From NCBI GenBank assembly GCA_963833505.1, contig CAWHYG010000008.1, positions 1 to 64,000 of the forward strand: DNA of 64,000 nucleotides, read 5' to 3'. This DNA is from CAWHYG01 sp963833505. Its GTDB lineage: Bacteria > Eisenbacteria > RBG-16-71-46 > CAIMUX01. Positions 47,462-57,939 of the stretch are shown here, one piece after another. Positions within the stretch are counted from its first letter, which is position 1. Every line of letters starts with the position of its first letter. A program made the position numbers and the translations under genes. Under the pieces are notes generated by a model. It had not been told where the DNA came from. It saw nothing but the letters and a program-made list of their open reading frames with translations, and did not search any database.

Positions 47462-48158
47462 GCTCGTCTCCGGTGGCTGGACCGGAGGAGACCGAGACCT
47501 TGCTCGGCCGGAGCAGGCGCCCATGGAAGACGTATCCCGGTTCGATCGTCTGCAGGATCCGGCCCTCGGGCACCTTTTCCGATGGAAAGGTCAGGACCGC
47601 TTCGTACAGCTCCGGATCGAACTCCTTCCCCGGCTCCGCTCGTTGCTCTTCCAGCCCCAGCTGCGTGAGTATGTCCTCGAACCGCTTGAGGATCAGGAGG
47701 AGCCCGGCCGCGTCCGGCTCGCCGGTATCGCGTTCATGCTCGCGAGCCCGGCGCACATCGTCGACCACCGACAGGATCCGGCGGACGACCTCGACCTTGG
47801 CGGAGACGGACCAGTCCTCCCTCTCCCGATTGACCCTCTTGCGATAGTTATCGAACTCCGCCTTCATTCTCTGAAGTTGTTCGAGGTAAACCGCTGAGAG
47901 GTCCTCCGCCGGCTGGGGCGCGGGCCCCTTCTTCGGTGGAGCGATCGGGCGGGTCGGGCCGGGCTGCTCGGCCTCGGTCTCATCGAAAAGCTCGTTCCAA
48001 GGAGAGGATTCGACGGCTTCCGGAAGGTCGGTTTCGCCGGAGAATCCGGAATCTTCAGGAGTCCCGGAGGCCTCGGAAGTCCCATCGGACTCCATCGGCG
48101 GATCAGAATCTCCCGAATCACGCCTGGGGACATGCGGCTGGTTGCGATCTCGGGTCAC
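47451..48158 (-). CDS. grpE: Nucleotide exchange factor GrpE
   Basis: 235 residues. A long acidic, unstructured N-terminus (about 1-85) precedes the GrpE coiled coil (YLEQLQRMKAEFDNYRKRVN) and the beta domain (VPEGRILQTIEPGYVFHGRL). GrpE speeds ADP release from DnaK. The canonical C-terminal motif appears as GRLLRPSKVSVSS. GTG 48158 overlaps the stop of the upstream DUF1844 gene by 4 nt (GTGA), so translation is coupled. The C-terminus overlaps the next gene by 11 nt. Confidence 0.92.
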   Translation of the reverse strand: MTRDRNQPHVPRRDSGDSDPPMESDGTSEASGTPEDSGFSGETDLPEAVESSPWNELFDETEAEQPGPTRPIAPPKKGPAPQPAEDLSAVYLEQLQRMKAEFDNYRKRVNREREDWSVSAKVEVVRRILSVVDDVRRAREHERDTGEPDAAGLLLILKRFEDILTQLGLEEQRAEPGKEFDPELYEAVLTFPSEKVPEGRILQTIEPGYVFHGRLLRPSKVSVSSGPATGDERGQ

Positions 48159-48667
48159 GCGGAGCCGTCCTTGCCGGTGGCGGAAGGGCCTTCCTTTGCG
48201 GCTGAATCGCCGGGGACGTTCGGACCGGCTTCCCTATCCGCGCCTGTGTCTGCCGTCGTTGAGCCGGCGTCCTCCGCCCCCGATTCGGGCGGCTTGGTCC
48301 CCACATCCTGCTCCGCACCGGTCCCGGGCGGCGTCTTCCCGGCGTCCTTCTCCGCCGTCTCGGGCGGCTTCTTCCCGGCGTCCTGTTCCGCGCCGGTCTC
48401 CGGCGTCCGGGCCGCCTCGTCCACGAAGTTCAGCCGGAGATTGGTCAGGATCTGCCCCAGAAGTCGATCTTCATCCGGCGTCAGGTTGCCCTTGGTCCTC
48501 TCTTCCATCATGGCGAGCATGTCGATCCCAAACCGTGCGGCGTCCAGATCCCGCTCGATCTTACCCGTCACCGGGTGCGAGACCTTGCCCAGATGGATCA
48601 TGACCATCTCCTGCTGCTGGAGCACATACAGCCGAAACAACTCGGTGGACGACCAGGTCCCCCCCAT
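48155..48667 (-). CDS. DUF1844 family protein
   Basis: 170 residues. The first ~90 are the DUF1844 domain (ELFRLYVLQQQEMVMIHLGK, HPVTGKIERDLDAARFGIDM, LAMMEERTKGNLTPDEDRLL, LTNLRLNFVDE), a short helical family of unknown role. The remaining ~75 residues are a low-complexity tail of about six Gly/Ala/Glu/Lys/Pro repeats with TGAEQD words, probably disordered. ATG 48667 has GGAGGTGA upstream. It sits between dnaK (40 bp) and grpE (4-nt overlap), so a chaperone-linked role is suggested by context only. Confidence 0.88.
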   Translation of the reverse strand: MGGTWSSTELFRLYVLQQQEMVMIHLGKVSHPVTGKIERDLDAARFGIDMLAMMEERTKGNLTPDEDRLLGQILTNLRLNFVDEAARTPETGAEQDAGKKPPETAEKDAGKTPPGTGAEQDVGTKPPESGAEDAGSTTADTGADREAGPNVPGDSAAKEGPSATGKDGSA

Positions 48668-48707
48668 CCTTGTTCACCTCCACTCGGAAGCCCGCAGCGA
48701 GCCCACG

Positions 48708-50657
<1,950 letters not shown>

Positions 50658-51149
50658 TGTCTCCACCTTTTCTGACGATTGCCGCGCCGGGGCAGTCCCC
50701 GGCCTGCCGCCGCATCCCGCGGCGACCCGCGAGATAGGAAACAATCGCCGTGCCGAACCGGCGGTCCTTAGCACATTCTTAACTCATTGTTTTTCAAGTG
50801 GTTGCTTCCACCAACGATGTGGACCGGAGTGAGCGGAACGTGCCGTCGAGGCAATCGTTTCAGAACGCAGCGGCAGGCGCGTACCATGATGATACGGCAG
50901 GACGGAGGGAGGCGATCGGCTCAGCTGATGAAAGTCGAAGGAGGCCGTTCCGGGCTGACCCCGAAGTGGCCTCCTGTCCGAGAAATGCGCCCGCGAAGCC
51001 GCGCGACGGGACCCGTGCCGGGGCGGTTCAACGCGTCAAGGTCATCTTCCCTTGAAGCGTCGAGCCCAGGGCGGTAAGTCGGTACGAGGGGCGGCTACAG
51101 GTTCTCGGATGCGCATCGCAAGGCGCGGGCGCTCCAGAAAGGGCGTGCG
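50658..51149. other. Divergent regulatory region between dnaK and the AGPNAGG-module gene
   Basis: An AT-rich patch at about 50770-50805 is the likely dnaK promoter area; on the minus strand TTGGTG, 17 bp, AACAAT is one possible box pair. No complete CIRCE repeat is present, only one half-like word (GTGCTAAG). No gene is recognised in the remaining ~340 bp, and the promoter of the + strand gene is not clear. Confidence 0.35.
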
Positions 51150-52475
51150 ATGAGGAACAATGCTCTGGTACTTGCGTTCCTGGTCGCATTTGCCCCCGCT
51201 TCCGTATTGGCCGGACCGAACGCGGGTGGCGTGCCCCTGACACACGCTCCCGGAATCACGTACGCCGGCGGGAACCCGCGCGCCTTGGGCACGGCGCCGG
51301 ACTCGTGCGGCGCGGTCGTCTCGGAGATCGACGACGCGACGGGAGACTCGCTCAAGGTCTGGAAGGTCTATGCCGCCTTTCCGGCCGGGCCCAGTCCGCG
51401 CCTCAGGGGGATCACGTTTGGTATCGACTATGACGACGCATACGGCGACTCGACCGCCATCGTGATCGCCGCCCTTGGACCCTGCGCCGAATTCCAGCTG
51501 CCCATGAACGGCTGGCCGGGCGACAGCACCGGCACGTCCATCCTCTGGGGCAACGCCCAGACCGGCCCCATGACCGAGGTGTATGGTTTCGCGGGATACA
51601 ACTACTACAGCAAGCCGGCGAGCTTCGCCCTCATTCCGCACCCGGAGCAGGGCGGGTACTTCATCGACGACAGCAGGCCCGGGCGGATGGACCCGATCGC
51701 CGACTACGGAGCGTTCCGATTTGGCGTGCCCGGGTACGTACCGAGCTGTGGCAGCGCTCTCCAACCGAACCAGGCGAACAACCCCGGCTCGCCGCCAAAT
51801 GCTCTCCCGCCAACGGTCCCGCCGTCGCCTGAGCCGTGCGCCTATCCCATGACACTCGATATCCCCGCGGACAACTACATCATCGTCGTGTCGGCGACCG
51901 ACTCCCTGGTCTTCTCGAACACGCGCGTGACCTTCTCCCGCACCGACGACGATACCGTCCGGATCAGCGGTCATCCCATTCTGCCGCTTCCCTACCCGCC
52001 TCCGCCCGAGTCAACCTACCAGGGCGCGGTTCAAGGTGTTCCCATGGCGGTCGCCCTCCACTCCAGCGGCGCATCATGGCGTCAGGCCGCGGCGACCGTC
52101 GACTCGACGTGGGAGAGCCTCGAGACGGCGGCCAAGGACCGCTACCGCGAACTCCTTCAGACGACCGGCAGCGCCTCCGCCGCGTCGCTAGGCGCCCTCA
52201 GTCTTCTGAAACAGAGCAGCCTGATTGACTCAGCGCGGACGACGCGTTCCCCGCGCTCCCCTAACACCTTGCGCTTCCGGATCCGTGGTGTGCATGTTCT
52301 ATACATCGTCCGGCTGGGTCCCGCCGACATTCCGCACCAGCTCGCCACCCACGCGGAGGCGGCCTGCGATATGATCGAGACGTTCCGAGCAGCGTTTCGT
52401 TATCCGTCGCTCCACACTGCATTTCTCGTCAAGGGTAGCGGTTTCAGGACCATCAACCCTCCCCCGACCCGATAG
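51150..52475 (+). CDS. Exported AGPNAGG-module protein with a distinct C-terminal part
   Basis: 441 residues. The signal peptide (MRNNALVLAFLVAFAPASVL, cut after A) and the first ~210 mature residues are homologous to the giant proteins: AGPNAGGVPLTHAPG, APDSCGAVVSEIDDATGD, VWKVYAAFPAGPSPRLRG, MNGWPGDSTGTSILWG and IPHPEQGGYFIDDSRPG. A Pro-rich linker (about 215-235) leads to ~200 unrelated residues without a recognised family and without a sorting domain. The module therefore occurs with different partners. ATG 51150 follows AAAGGG. The gene is divergent from dnaK and stands alone. Confidence 0.82.
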   Translation: MRNNALVLAFLVAFAPASVLAGPNAGGVPLTHAPGITYAGGNPRALGTAPDSCGAVVSEIDDATGDSLKVWKVYAAFPAGPSPRLRGITFGIDYDDAYGDSTAIVIAALGPCAEFQLPMNGWPGDSTGTSILWGNAQTGPMTEVYGFAGYNYYSKPASFALIPHPEQGGYFIDDSRPGRMDPIADYGAFRFGVPGYVPSCGSALQPNQANNPGSPPNALPPTVPPSPEPCAYPMTLDIPADNYIIVVSATDSLVFSNTRVTFSRTDDDTVRISGHPILPLPYPPPPESTYQGAVQGVPMAVALHSSGASWRQAAATVDSTWESLETAAKDRYRELLQTTGSASAASLGALSLLKQSSLIDSARTTRSPRSPNTLRFRIRGVHVLYIVRLGPADIPHQLATHAEAACDMIETFRAAFRYPSLHTAFLVKGSGFRTINPPPTR

Positions 52476-52661
52476 AGTCTGCGAGGGGCCGGACGCGGTC
52501 GCCGGCAGGCCGGTCTGGAGGATGTTCCGTTGGGAGGACGAAATGCCACAGGAGGCGGGGATTGCGCCTCAGGATTGGCACACCTGGGGAGAAATCAAGT
52601 GGCATTTCTACTGATTTGGGCTGCATCGGGACGAACCACCGCGTCTCTCCACTCGACGCAG

Positions 52662-53678
52662 CTACCCCTTCGCGATCCCGGAAAGCCCGTACCGCCCGAT
52701 CTTCCGCCAGAGGGTCGAGCGCGAAATCCCGAGGCTCTTGGCCGCGCGGGTCAGATTGCCGCCTGCCTTCTGGATCACCCGGCGGATGTAGCGCGCTTCG
52801 AGCTGCTCCAGGGTCAGGTCATCCGGAAGCGCATCCAGGCCGCCTTCCGGCAGCATGGGGATGCCGTGTTCGAACACCTCCGGGGGAAGATCCCGAGGCG
52901 TGATCCACGGGCCTTCTCCGAGCGTCGAGGCCCGCTCGACGGCGTTCTCCAGCTCCCGGATGTTGCCCGGCCAGGGATAGTTGATGAGGTATCCCATGGT
53001 GGGATCGCTGAAGCCCCGAAACTGCTTCGAGTTCTTCTCGCCGTAGAGGCGCAGGAAGTAGTTGGCCAGGAAGGGAATGTCCTCCTGGCGCTCGCGCAGC
53101 GGCGGCAGATGGATGTGAAAGACATTCAAACGATAGTAAAGATCCTCGCGGAATCGCTTCTCGGCGATGGCGGTGCGCAGGTCGCGGTTGGTGGCGGCGA
53201 TGATCCGGACGTCCACCTTCACGTTGAAGTCGGCGCCGACCGGCCGGATCTCCCGATCCTGGAGCACGCGAAGCAGCTTGACCTGCGTCGAGGGCGCGGT
53301 CTCGGCGATCTCGTCGAGAAAGAGCGTCCCGCTGTCGGCCATCTCGAAGAAACCGCGCTTCCGGCTCTGCGCGTCGGTAAAGGCCCCTTTCACATGCCCG
53401 AACAGCTCGCTCTCGATCAGTCCTTCCGGGATCGCGGCGGCGTTGACCGCGATGAAGGGACGGCTGCCCCGCAGACTCTGCAGATGGAGAAAGCGGGCGA
53501 CCTTCTCCTTGCCGGTGCCGCTCTCACCGGTCAGAAGCACGGTGGTTTCGGTGGGCGCGATCTTCTCGACCAGGCGCAGAACGCGCTGCATCGCTTCGGA
53601 CGCGGCGACGATGTACTCGGATCGACCTCCGTCGGCGTGCACCTGCCACGCGGAGCGTTCTTCGTCCGCCGGCATCAT
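52662..53678 (-). CDS. Sigma54-interacting AAA+ activator without a receiver domain
   Basis: 338 residues. Only a ~20-residue N-terminus precedes the AAA+ domain: Walker A GESGTGKE (51-58), loop GAFTDA (98-103, usually GAFTGA), Walker B TLFLDEIAET, and the arginine-finger region RFREDLYYRLNVF. The C-terminal Fis-type HTH is NLTRAAKSLGISRSTLWRKI. It lacks any sensory domain, so activity may depend on expression or a partner. ATG 53678 overlaps the lysS stop by 4 nt (ATGA), making translation coupled to the lysyl-tRNA synthetase. Sigma54 targets are not identified. Confidence 0.88.
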   Translation of the reverse strand: MMPADEERSAWQVHADGGRSEYIVAASEAMQRVLRLVEKIAPTETTVLLTGESGTGKEKVARFLHLQSLRGSRPFIAVNAAAIPEGLIESELFGHVKGAFTDAQSRKRGFFEMADSGTLFLDEIAETAPSTQVKLLRVLQDREIRPVGADFNVKVDVRIIAATNRDLRTAIAEKRFREDLYYRLNVFHIHLPPLRERQEDIPFLANYFLRLYGEKNSKQFRGFSDPTMGYLINYPWPGNIRELENAVERASTLGEGPWITPRDLPPEVFEHGIPMLPEGGLDALPDDLTLEQLEARYIRRVIQKAGGNLTRAAKSLGISRSTLWRKIGRYGLSGIAKG

Positions 53679-55303
53679 GGCGCCGTTGCGCCTCCCGCCC
53701 GGGCGTCCGGATCATCCTCGACCCGGCCCGCGGAAACGTTTCCATCCGGCCCGGCGTTCTCCGGTCTAGGATGACGCGTCCCTTCCACCGCCTCCGGTTT
53801 CCCTTCTTCGGGCCGCATGTGGGGAAACAGGACCACGTCCCGGATGTTCGGCATCCCGGACAGCAGCATGACCAGCCGGTCGACTCCGATGCCGACGCCG
53901 GCCGCCGGCGGCATTCCTGCGTCGATCGCCGAGAGGAACGACTCGTCCAGAACCTGGGCCTCTTCGTCACCCAGGGTGCGAAGCCGGGCCTGGTCTTCGA
54001 ACCGCCGGCGCTGATCCACCGGATCGTTCAGCTCGCTGAAGGCATTGGCGAACTCGTGGCCCCCGATGAACAGCTCGAACCGTTCCACGAGAAGATCGGG
54101 CCGCTCGCGATGAGCCTTGGCCAGCGGAGAAATCTCGCGCGGATGGTCGGTCACGAAGGTCGGATGGACCAGGCCAGGCTGAACTTCGGCATCGAAGAGC
54201 GCCTCGATCATGTGGCCGCGCCCGGCGTAGGGCGGCAGCTCGACCTCCTTCGCTTCCAGGAATCCACGGAGCTTTCCCTCGGGATCCTGCAGCACATCCA
54301 GGCCGGTCTTCTCAAAGATCAGCTCGGCCATCGGACGGCGCGCGAAGGGCGCCTCGAAATCGATCTCCCCGCCTCCCGCTTGGAAGCGCAGGGTTCCGGC
54401 CGCCGCACGGGCAGTCTCCCGGAGCATCTCCTCCACAAGGTCCATCGCGTCCCGATAGTCCGCCCAGGCCCAGTAGAATTCGAGCATGGTGAACTCCGGG
54501 CTGTGGTTCCGGTCCATCCCCTCGTTGCGGAAGACGCGGCCGATCTCGTACACGCGATCGAAGCCTCCGACCAGGAGCTTCTTCAGCGGCAACTCCTCGG
54601 CGATCCGGAGATAAAGCTTGAGCCCGAGCGCATTGTGCCAGGTCGTGAAGGGACGGGCCATGGCGCCGCCGTAGATCGCCTGGAGCACCGGCGTCTCGAC
54701 CTCGAGGAACCCGCGGTCGTCCAGGAATCGCCGAAGCGCGCGGATGGTCATGGACCTCAGTTCGAAGGTCCGTCGGGTCTCGGGGTGAAGCAGGAGGTCG
54801 AGGTGACGGCTTCGATACCGCGCCTCGACGTCTTCCCAGGCGTCAAAGGTCTGTCCGTCCCGCTCCTTCTCCACCGGCAGCGGCGCGATCGCCTTGCAAA
54901 GCACCGTCAGATCCGTCACCCGGATCGTCGGCTCGCCGGTCCGCGTGCGGAAGGGCGTTCCGCGAACTCCGATCAGATCCCCCAGATCGAGCTGGGCGAG
55001 GATCTCGTAAGGAAGCTCTCCCAGCTCGTCCTTGCGGAAGTAGAGCTGGATCCGCGCGCTCCGATCCTGGAGCTGGGCGAAGGTGGCCTTGCCCATCGGC
55101 CGGAGAGCCATGATCCGGCCGGCGAGCGCGCAGGTCTCCGACTCGGCGAGCTGATCGAACTCGCCCAGGATCTCGCCGGCCGTGTGCGTGGGCCGGTACG
55201 TGTAGGGATAGGGATTGACGCCCAGCTCCCGAAGGCGCGCGGCCTTCGCCAATCGGGTCTGGGTCAGTTCCGGGCGCACGTGTTTGCCCTTTTCGTCCGC
55301 CAT
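53675..55303 (-). CDS. lysS: Lysyl-tRNA synthetase, class II
   Basis: 542 residues. The anticodon-binding OB fold is at 60-170 (AGRIMALRPMGKATFAQLQD). The class II catalytic core shows GFLEVETPVLQAIYGGAMAR, motif 2 FDRVYEIGRVFRNEGMDRNH with PEFTMLEFYWAWADY, and motif 3 AGVGIGVDRLVMLLSG. It charges tRNA-Lys. A ~45-residue Pro/Glu-rich extension follows the usual end (VVLFPHMRPEEG), which may reflect the overlap with the next gene. ATG 55303 has AAAGGCGG upstream. Otherwise the protein is ordinary and complete. Confidence 0.96.
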   Translation of the reverse strand: MADEKGKHVRPELTQTRLAKAARLRELGVNPYPYTYRPTHTAGEILGEFDQLAESETCALAGRIMALRPMGKATFAQLQDRSARIQLYFRKDELGELPYEILAQLDLGDLIGVRGTPFRTRTGEPTIRVTDLTVLCKAIAPLPVEKERDGQTFDAWEDVEARYRSRHLDLLLHPETRRTFELRSMTIRALRRFLDDRGFLEVETPVLQAIYGGAMARPFTTWHNALGLKLYLRIAEELPLKKLLVGGFDRVYEIGRVFRNEGMDRNHSPEFTMLEFYWAWADYRDAMDLVEEMLRETARAAAGTLRFQAGGGEIDFEAPFARRPMAELIFEKTGLDVLQDPEGKLRGFLEAKEVELPPYAGRGHMIEALFDAEVQPGLVHPTFVTDHPREISPLAKAHRERPDLLVERFELFIGGHEFANAFSELNDPVDQRRRFEDQARLRTLGDEEAQVLDESFLSAIDAGMPPAAGVGIGVDRLVMLLSGMPNIRDVVLFPHMRPEEGKPEAVEGTRHPRPENAGPDGNVSAGRVEDDPDARAGGATAP

Positions 55304-55513
55304 CGATGCCGCCTTTCGAGCCGCCGGCACGCCGCAGCGTCACCGCATCCGGTGACGAACCCTGCTGAAGGAGCGAGTGTAGACGACCGGAGGGCGGAGT
55401 CTCAAGGCGGGAAGCTGCGCCGTGGCCGCGCTCTTCCATGGCCAGGTCCTGAATCTCGAGGGGCTTGCTCGCGACGCCGGAGTCGCCCGAAGCACCGTGC
55501 TCGGTCGTGTCCG

Positions 55514-57619
55514 TCAGCGAACGACCAGCACTCCTCGCGTGAGCCTCCGGCCCTCCGCCCCTGCGACGACGGCATAGAATCCCGCCGGCACAAACCGGCC
55601 CGCTTCATCGCGGAGGTCCCAAGCGACGGTCTCCCGCACCGGATCGTCCGGGCTGCGAGCGCCTCCCGAACTGAGCGTGCGCACCAATCGACCGCCCGCG
55701 TCGAGCACGCGGACGTTCGCCGGCCCGCTCACCGGAAGGCCCAGCCGGATGGTGGCGGTGCTGCGGCAGGGATTCGGGAAGACGGTCAGGAAGCTCGAGG
55801 CGGCGCTCGCCGGATCGGGAATTCCCCCGGCCCCGGTGCACTTCTCGCCGAGGGCCCGGGTCACGATGGCGAGGTCGTTGGAATCGACGACGCCCGATCC
55901 GTCGAGATCGGCGCAGAAGTCATTCGTGCCCAGCTCGGAGCGGACATACGCCACGTCGTCCGGGCCGACCATGCAATCTCCGTCGATGTCGGGGGATCGG
56001 GCGCCGGTCCAACCTCCGAGATACCAATTGCCCTGGCACATGAGCCCGATCGTTCCGGTCGGACTGCACCCGCCGCCGCGGATCGAAAAGAACGCTCGTC
56101 CCTCGCTGTCGGTCTCGGTCCAGGGCAATTGCGGATGGACCTGGGTCGGGTCCCAGGTCAGGGTGGTGTCCGGATCCGTGAAGAACACCAGTGTCACGGT
56201 CTCTCCGGCCACGGGCTGACCCGAGCATACGTCCACGATGCGGACGGTGTCGGCCGGACTTCCGCCGGGCATGAGCAGGATGCTGCGCGGACCGACGACC
56301 TGTTCCTCGTGACAGCCGATCAGGGTCCCGCCCCGGGCCATCAGCTCTGATTGTCCGTCGTGCTCCTCGAGGTACACGGCCAGAAGCGATGCCGGCCCGG
56401 GAGGGGACGCCGGCGCTCCGGCGATCACCGCGCGGCCGAGGCCGGTCTCGGACACCGCCTCCTCTCCATAGGTCATGAAAAAGGATTTCTCGATGAACTG
56501 ATGGCTGTGGAGGTGCGGCGTGACGTCGTCGGTCCAGATCGGCAGGTAGATGGACGTCGTGCCTCCCATGGAGGTGTTGCACCACCGGTCGGCGTACCCG
56601 AACCCGCCGATTTGCGGAGAATGAGATGGAATGCCGTCGTTGGCGGAAATGATGTCCGTCGTGAAGATCTCCTCGGGAGTCGTGCCCACCAACCAGACCT
56701 CGGGCACGCCCGTCCCGTCGTTTTCGAACGCGATCTCGGTTTCCTCATCGATGACCCCTCCGCAGCAGAGCTCCGCGCCCACGGAGGGATGGCGGCAATT
56801 TCCGAGGAGGTTCGTCACTTCCATCTCCGGTTGCCATTGCTGGTCCCAACGACGCTGATAGATGCAGGACGCGCCGTTCCTCGAATCCGTCCAGGCCACC
56901 GCGTACCATTCCGTATTCACCGTCTGCACGGTGATCGACGGCTCCCAGGCGGCCTTGGGACTCTGGGAGATCGTCTCGACCGGGCCCCAGGCATGCATGT
57001 TGAATGGGCGCCGGCATCCCTTGATCTGCGTCCTGCCGTCCGGGCCGTCCTGCCAGACGACCATTCCGCTCTCATAGGACCCGTCAACCATGGCCAGAGC
57101 GGGCGCGCTTGAGGCCACGGAATCGCAGGACAGGCAGGTCTCATCCAACCACACTGAGTTGCGCAGGGACCGCGTCCAGATTTCCGCATGCCCCGTGCGG
57201 TCGTCCTGCCAGACGACATCCAGACCGCCCGTATAAGTCCCGATCCGAGGATTGCTGGCGTTCCCCGCGCCGGAGCTCACCTGGACCGGCGTCTGCCATC
57301 CGGACTGATCCCGCACCGCCAGGTACACCTGGTTGTTCTTGATGTAGACGACGTCCCACCAGCCGCGGTGGCGGGAATTCGCCTCCTCGACCACGACGGA
57401 CACTCCACCCGGGTCGGAGACATCGGTGACTCCGGTGTCGACGACCTCGGGATTGTTCCACTGGAAGGTCGGGACGTCAGCCAAAGCCGTTCCGGTCCGA
57501 GCGGGCGCGGGCAGGCCCGGTATCGCGAGCCAAACCCAGCACAAAACCCAGCGCAAATTCAGAGCTCCGAGACCCGGAGCCTGGAGACGCCGGCGGATGC
57601 AACCAACATGGGTGACCAC
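55514..57619 (-). CDS. Exported protein with dockerin-like calcium loops and sorting domain
   Basis: 701 residues. A signal segment lies at about 22-48 (WVLCWVWLAIPGLPAPARTG). A beta-propeller-like region (50-400) with repeated VVWQDD/VAWTDSRNG words resembles sialidase-type Asp-box propellers. An Ig-like stretch follows (VRIVDVCSGQPVAGETVTLV), then two calcium loops of dockerin type (DIDGDCMVGPDDVAYV and DLDGSGVVDSNDLAIV), and a FlgD-like C-terminal sorting domain (VFPNPCRSTATIRLGLPV ... VPAGFYAVVA). It is likely cell-surface. No catalytic residues can be assigned. GTG 57619 follows GAGGAGG. No neighbour partner is evident. Confidence 0.82.
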   Translation of the reverse strand: MVTHVGCIRRRLQAPGLGALNLRWVLCWVWLAIPGLPAPARTGTALADVPTFQWNNPEVVDTGVTDVSDPGGVSVVVEEANSRHRGWWDVVYIKNNQVYLAVRDQSGWQTPVQVSSGAGNASNPRIGTYTGGLDVVWQDDRTGHAEIWTRSLRNSVWLDETCLSCDSVASSAPALAMVDGSYESGMVVWQDGPDGRTQIKGCRRPFNMHAWGPVETISQSPKAAWEPSITVQTVNTEWYAVAWTDSRNGASCIYQRRWDQQWQPEMEVTNLLGNCRHPSVGAELCCGGVIDEETEIAFENDGTGVPEVWLVGTTPEEIFTTDIISANDGIPSHSPQIGGFGYADRWCNTSMGGTTSIYLPIWTDDVTPHLHSHQFIEKSFFMTYGEEAVSETGLGRAVIAGAPASPPGPASLLAVYLEEHDGQSELMARGGTLIGCHEEQVVGPRSILLMPGGSPADTVRIVDVCSGQPVAGETVTLVFFTDPDTTLTWDPTQVHPQLPWTETDSEGRAFFSIRGGGCSPTGTIGLMCQGNWYLGGWTGARSPDIDGDCMVGPDDVAYVRSELGTNDFCADLDGSGVVDSNDLAIVTRALGEKCTGAGGIPDPASAASSFLTVFPNPCRSTATIRLGLPVSGPANVRVLDAGGRLVRTLSSGGARSPDDPVRETVAWDLRDEAGRFVPAGFYAVVAGAEGRRLTRGVLVVR

Positions 57620-57764
57620 GAGCTGACCTCCTCTCGCAACGCTCCATTCCCCTGACGGCGCGCAACAGGCGCCCCTTCCCCGGCAGCGAGAGCATTTTAC
57701 ACCATCGGTCGGAAAGGATCAATCCGGTTGAGCGGTCGATCGTTCCCTGTGACCCAAGATCGGG

Positions 57765-57836
57765 CATTGATCGGGCTGGCCGCATTGACCAGATTGGCAA
57801 CATTGACCAGATCGGCCTCATTGATCAAATGGGCGG
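57765..57836. repeat. Four tandem 18-bp repeats
   Basis: Units start at 57765, 57783, 57801 and 57819, each CATTGAYC followed by a variable GGC-ending half (for example CATTGACCAGATTGGCAA, CATTGACCAGATCGGCCT). A degenerate fifth unit may precede at 57747. They lie in the gap between two minus-strand secreted-protein genes. The rest of 57620-57939 has no gene I recognise. Confidence 0.75.
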
Positions 57837-57939
57837 CATCGACGGACGACAATCAGGGGGGCCGGCCATGCCGCCGCTCCGGCCCACGCCGTAAGGGTGC
57901 CATGACCGGCCCACCGCGCTCCGCAATCGACCATCAAGC

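Noticed and set aside
50765..50785. CIRCE heat-shock operator upstream of dnaK
   Set aside because: One half-like word (GTGCTAAG on the minus strand) is present, but the partner half at the required 9-nt spacing is absent.
53771..56350. Open frame of 859 codons on the plus strand
   Set aside because: It is antisense to lysS and the dockerin-type gene, both with clear domains; its product is Arg/His/Gly-rich with no recognisable motif. High GC leaves antisense frames open.
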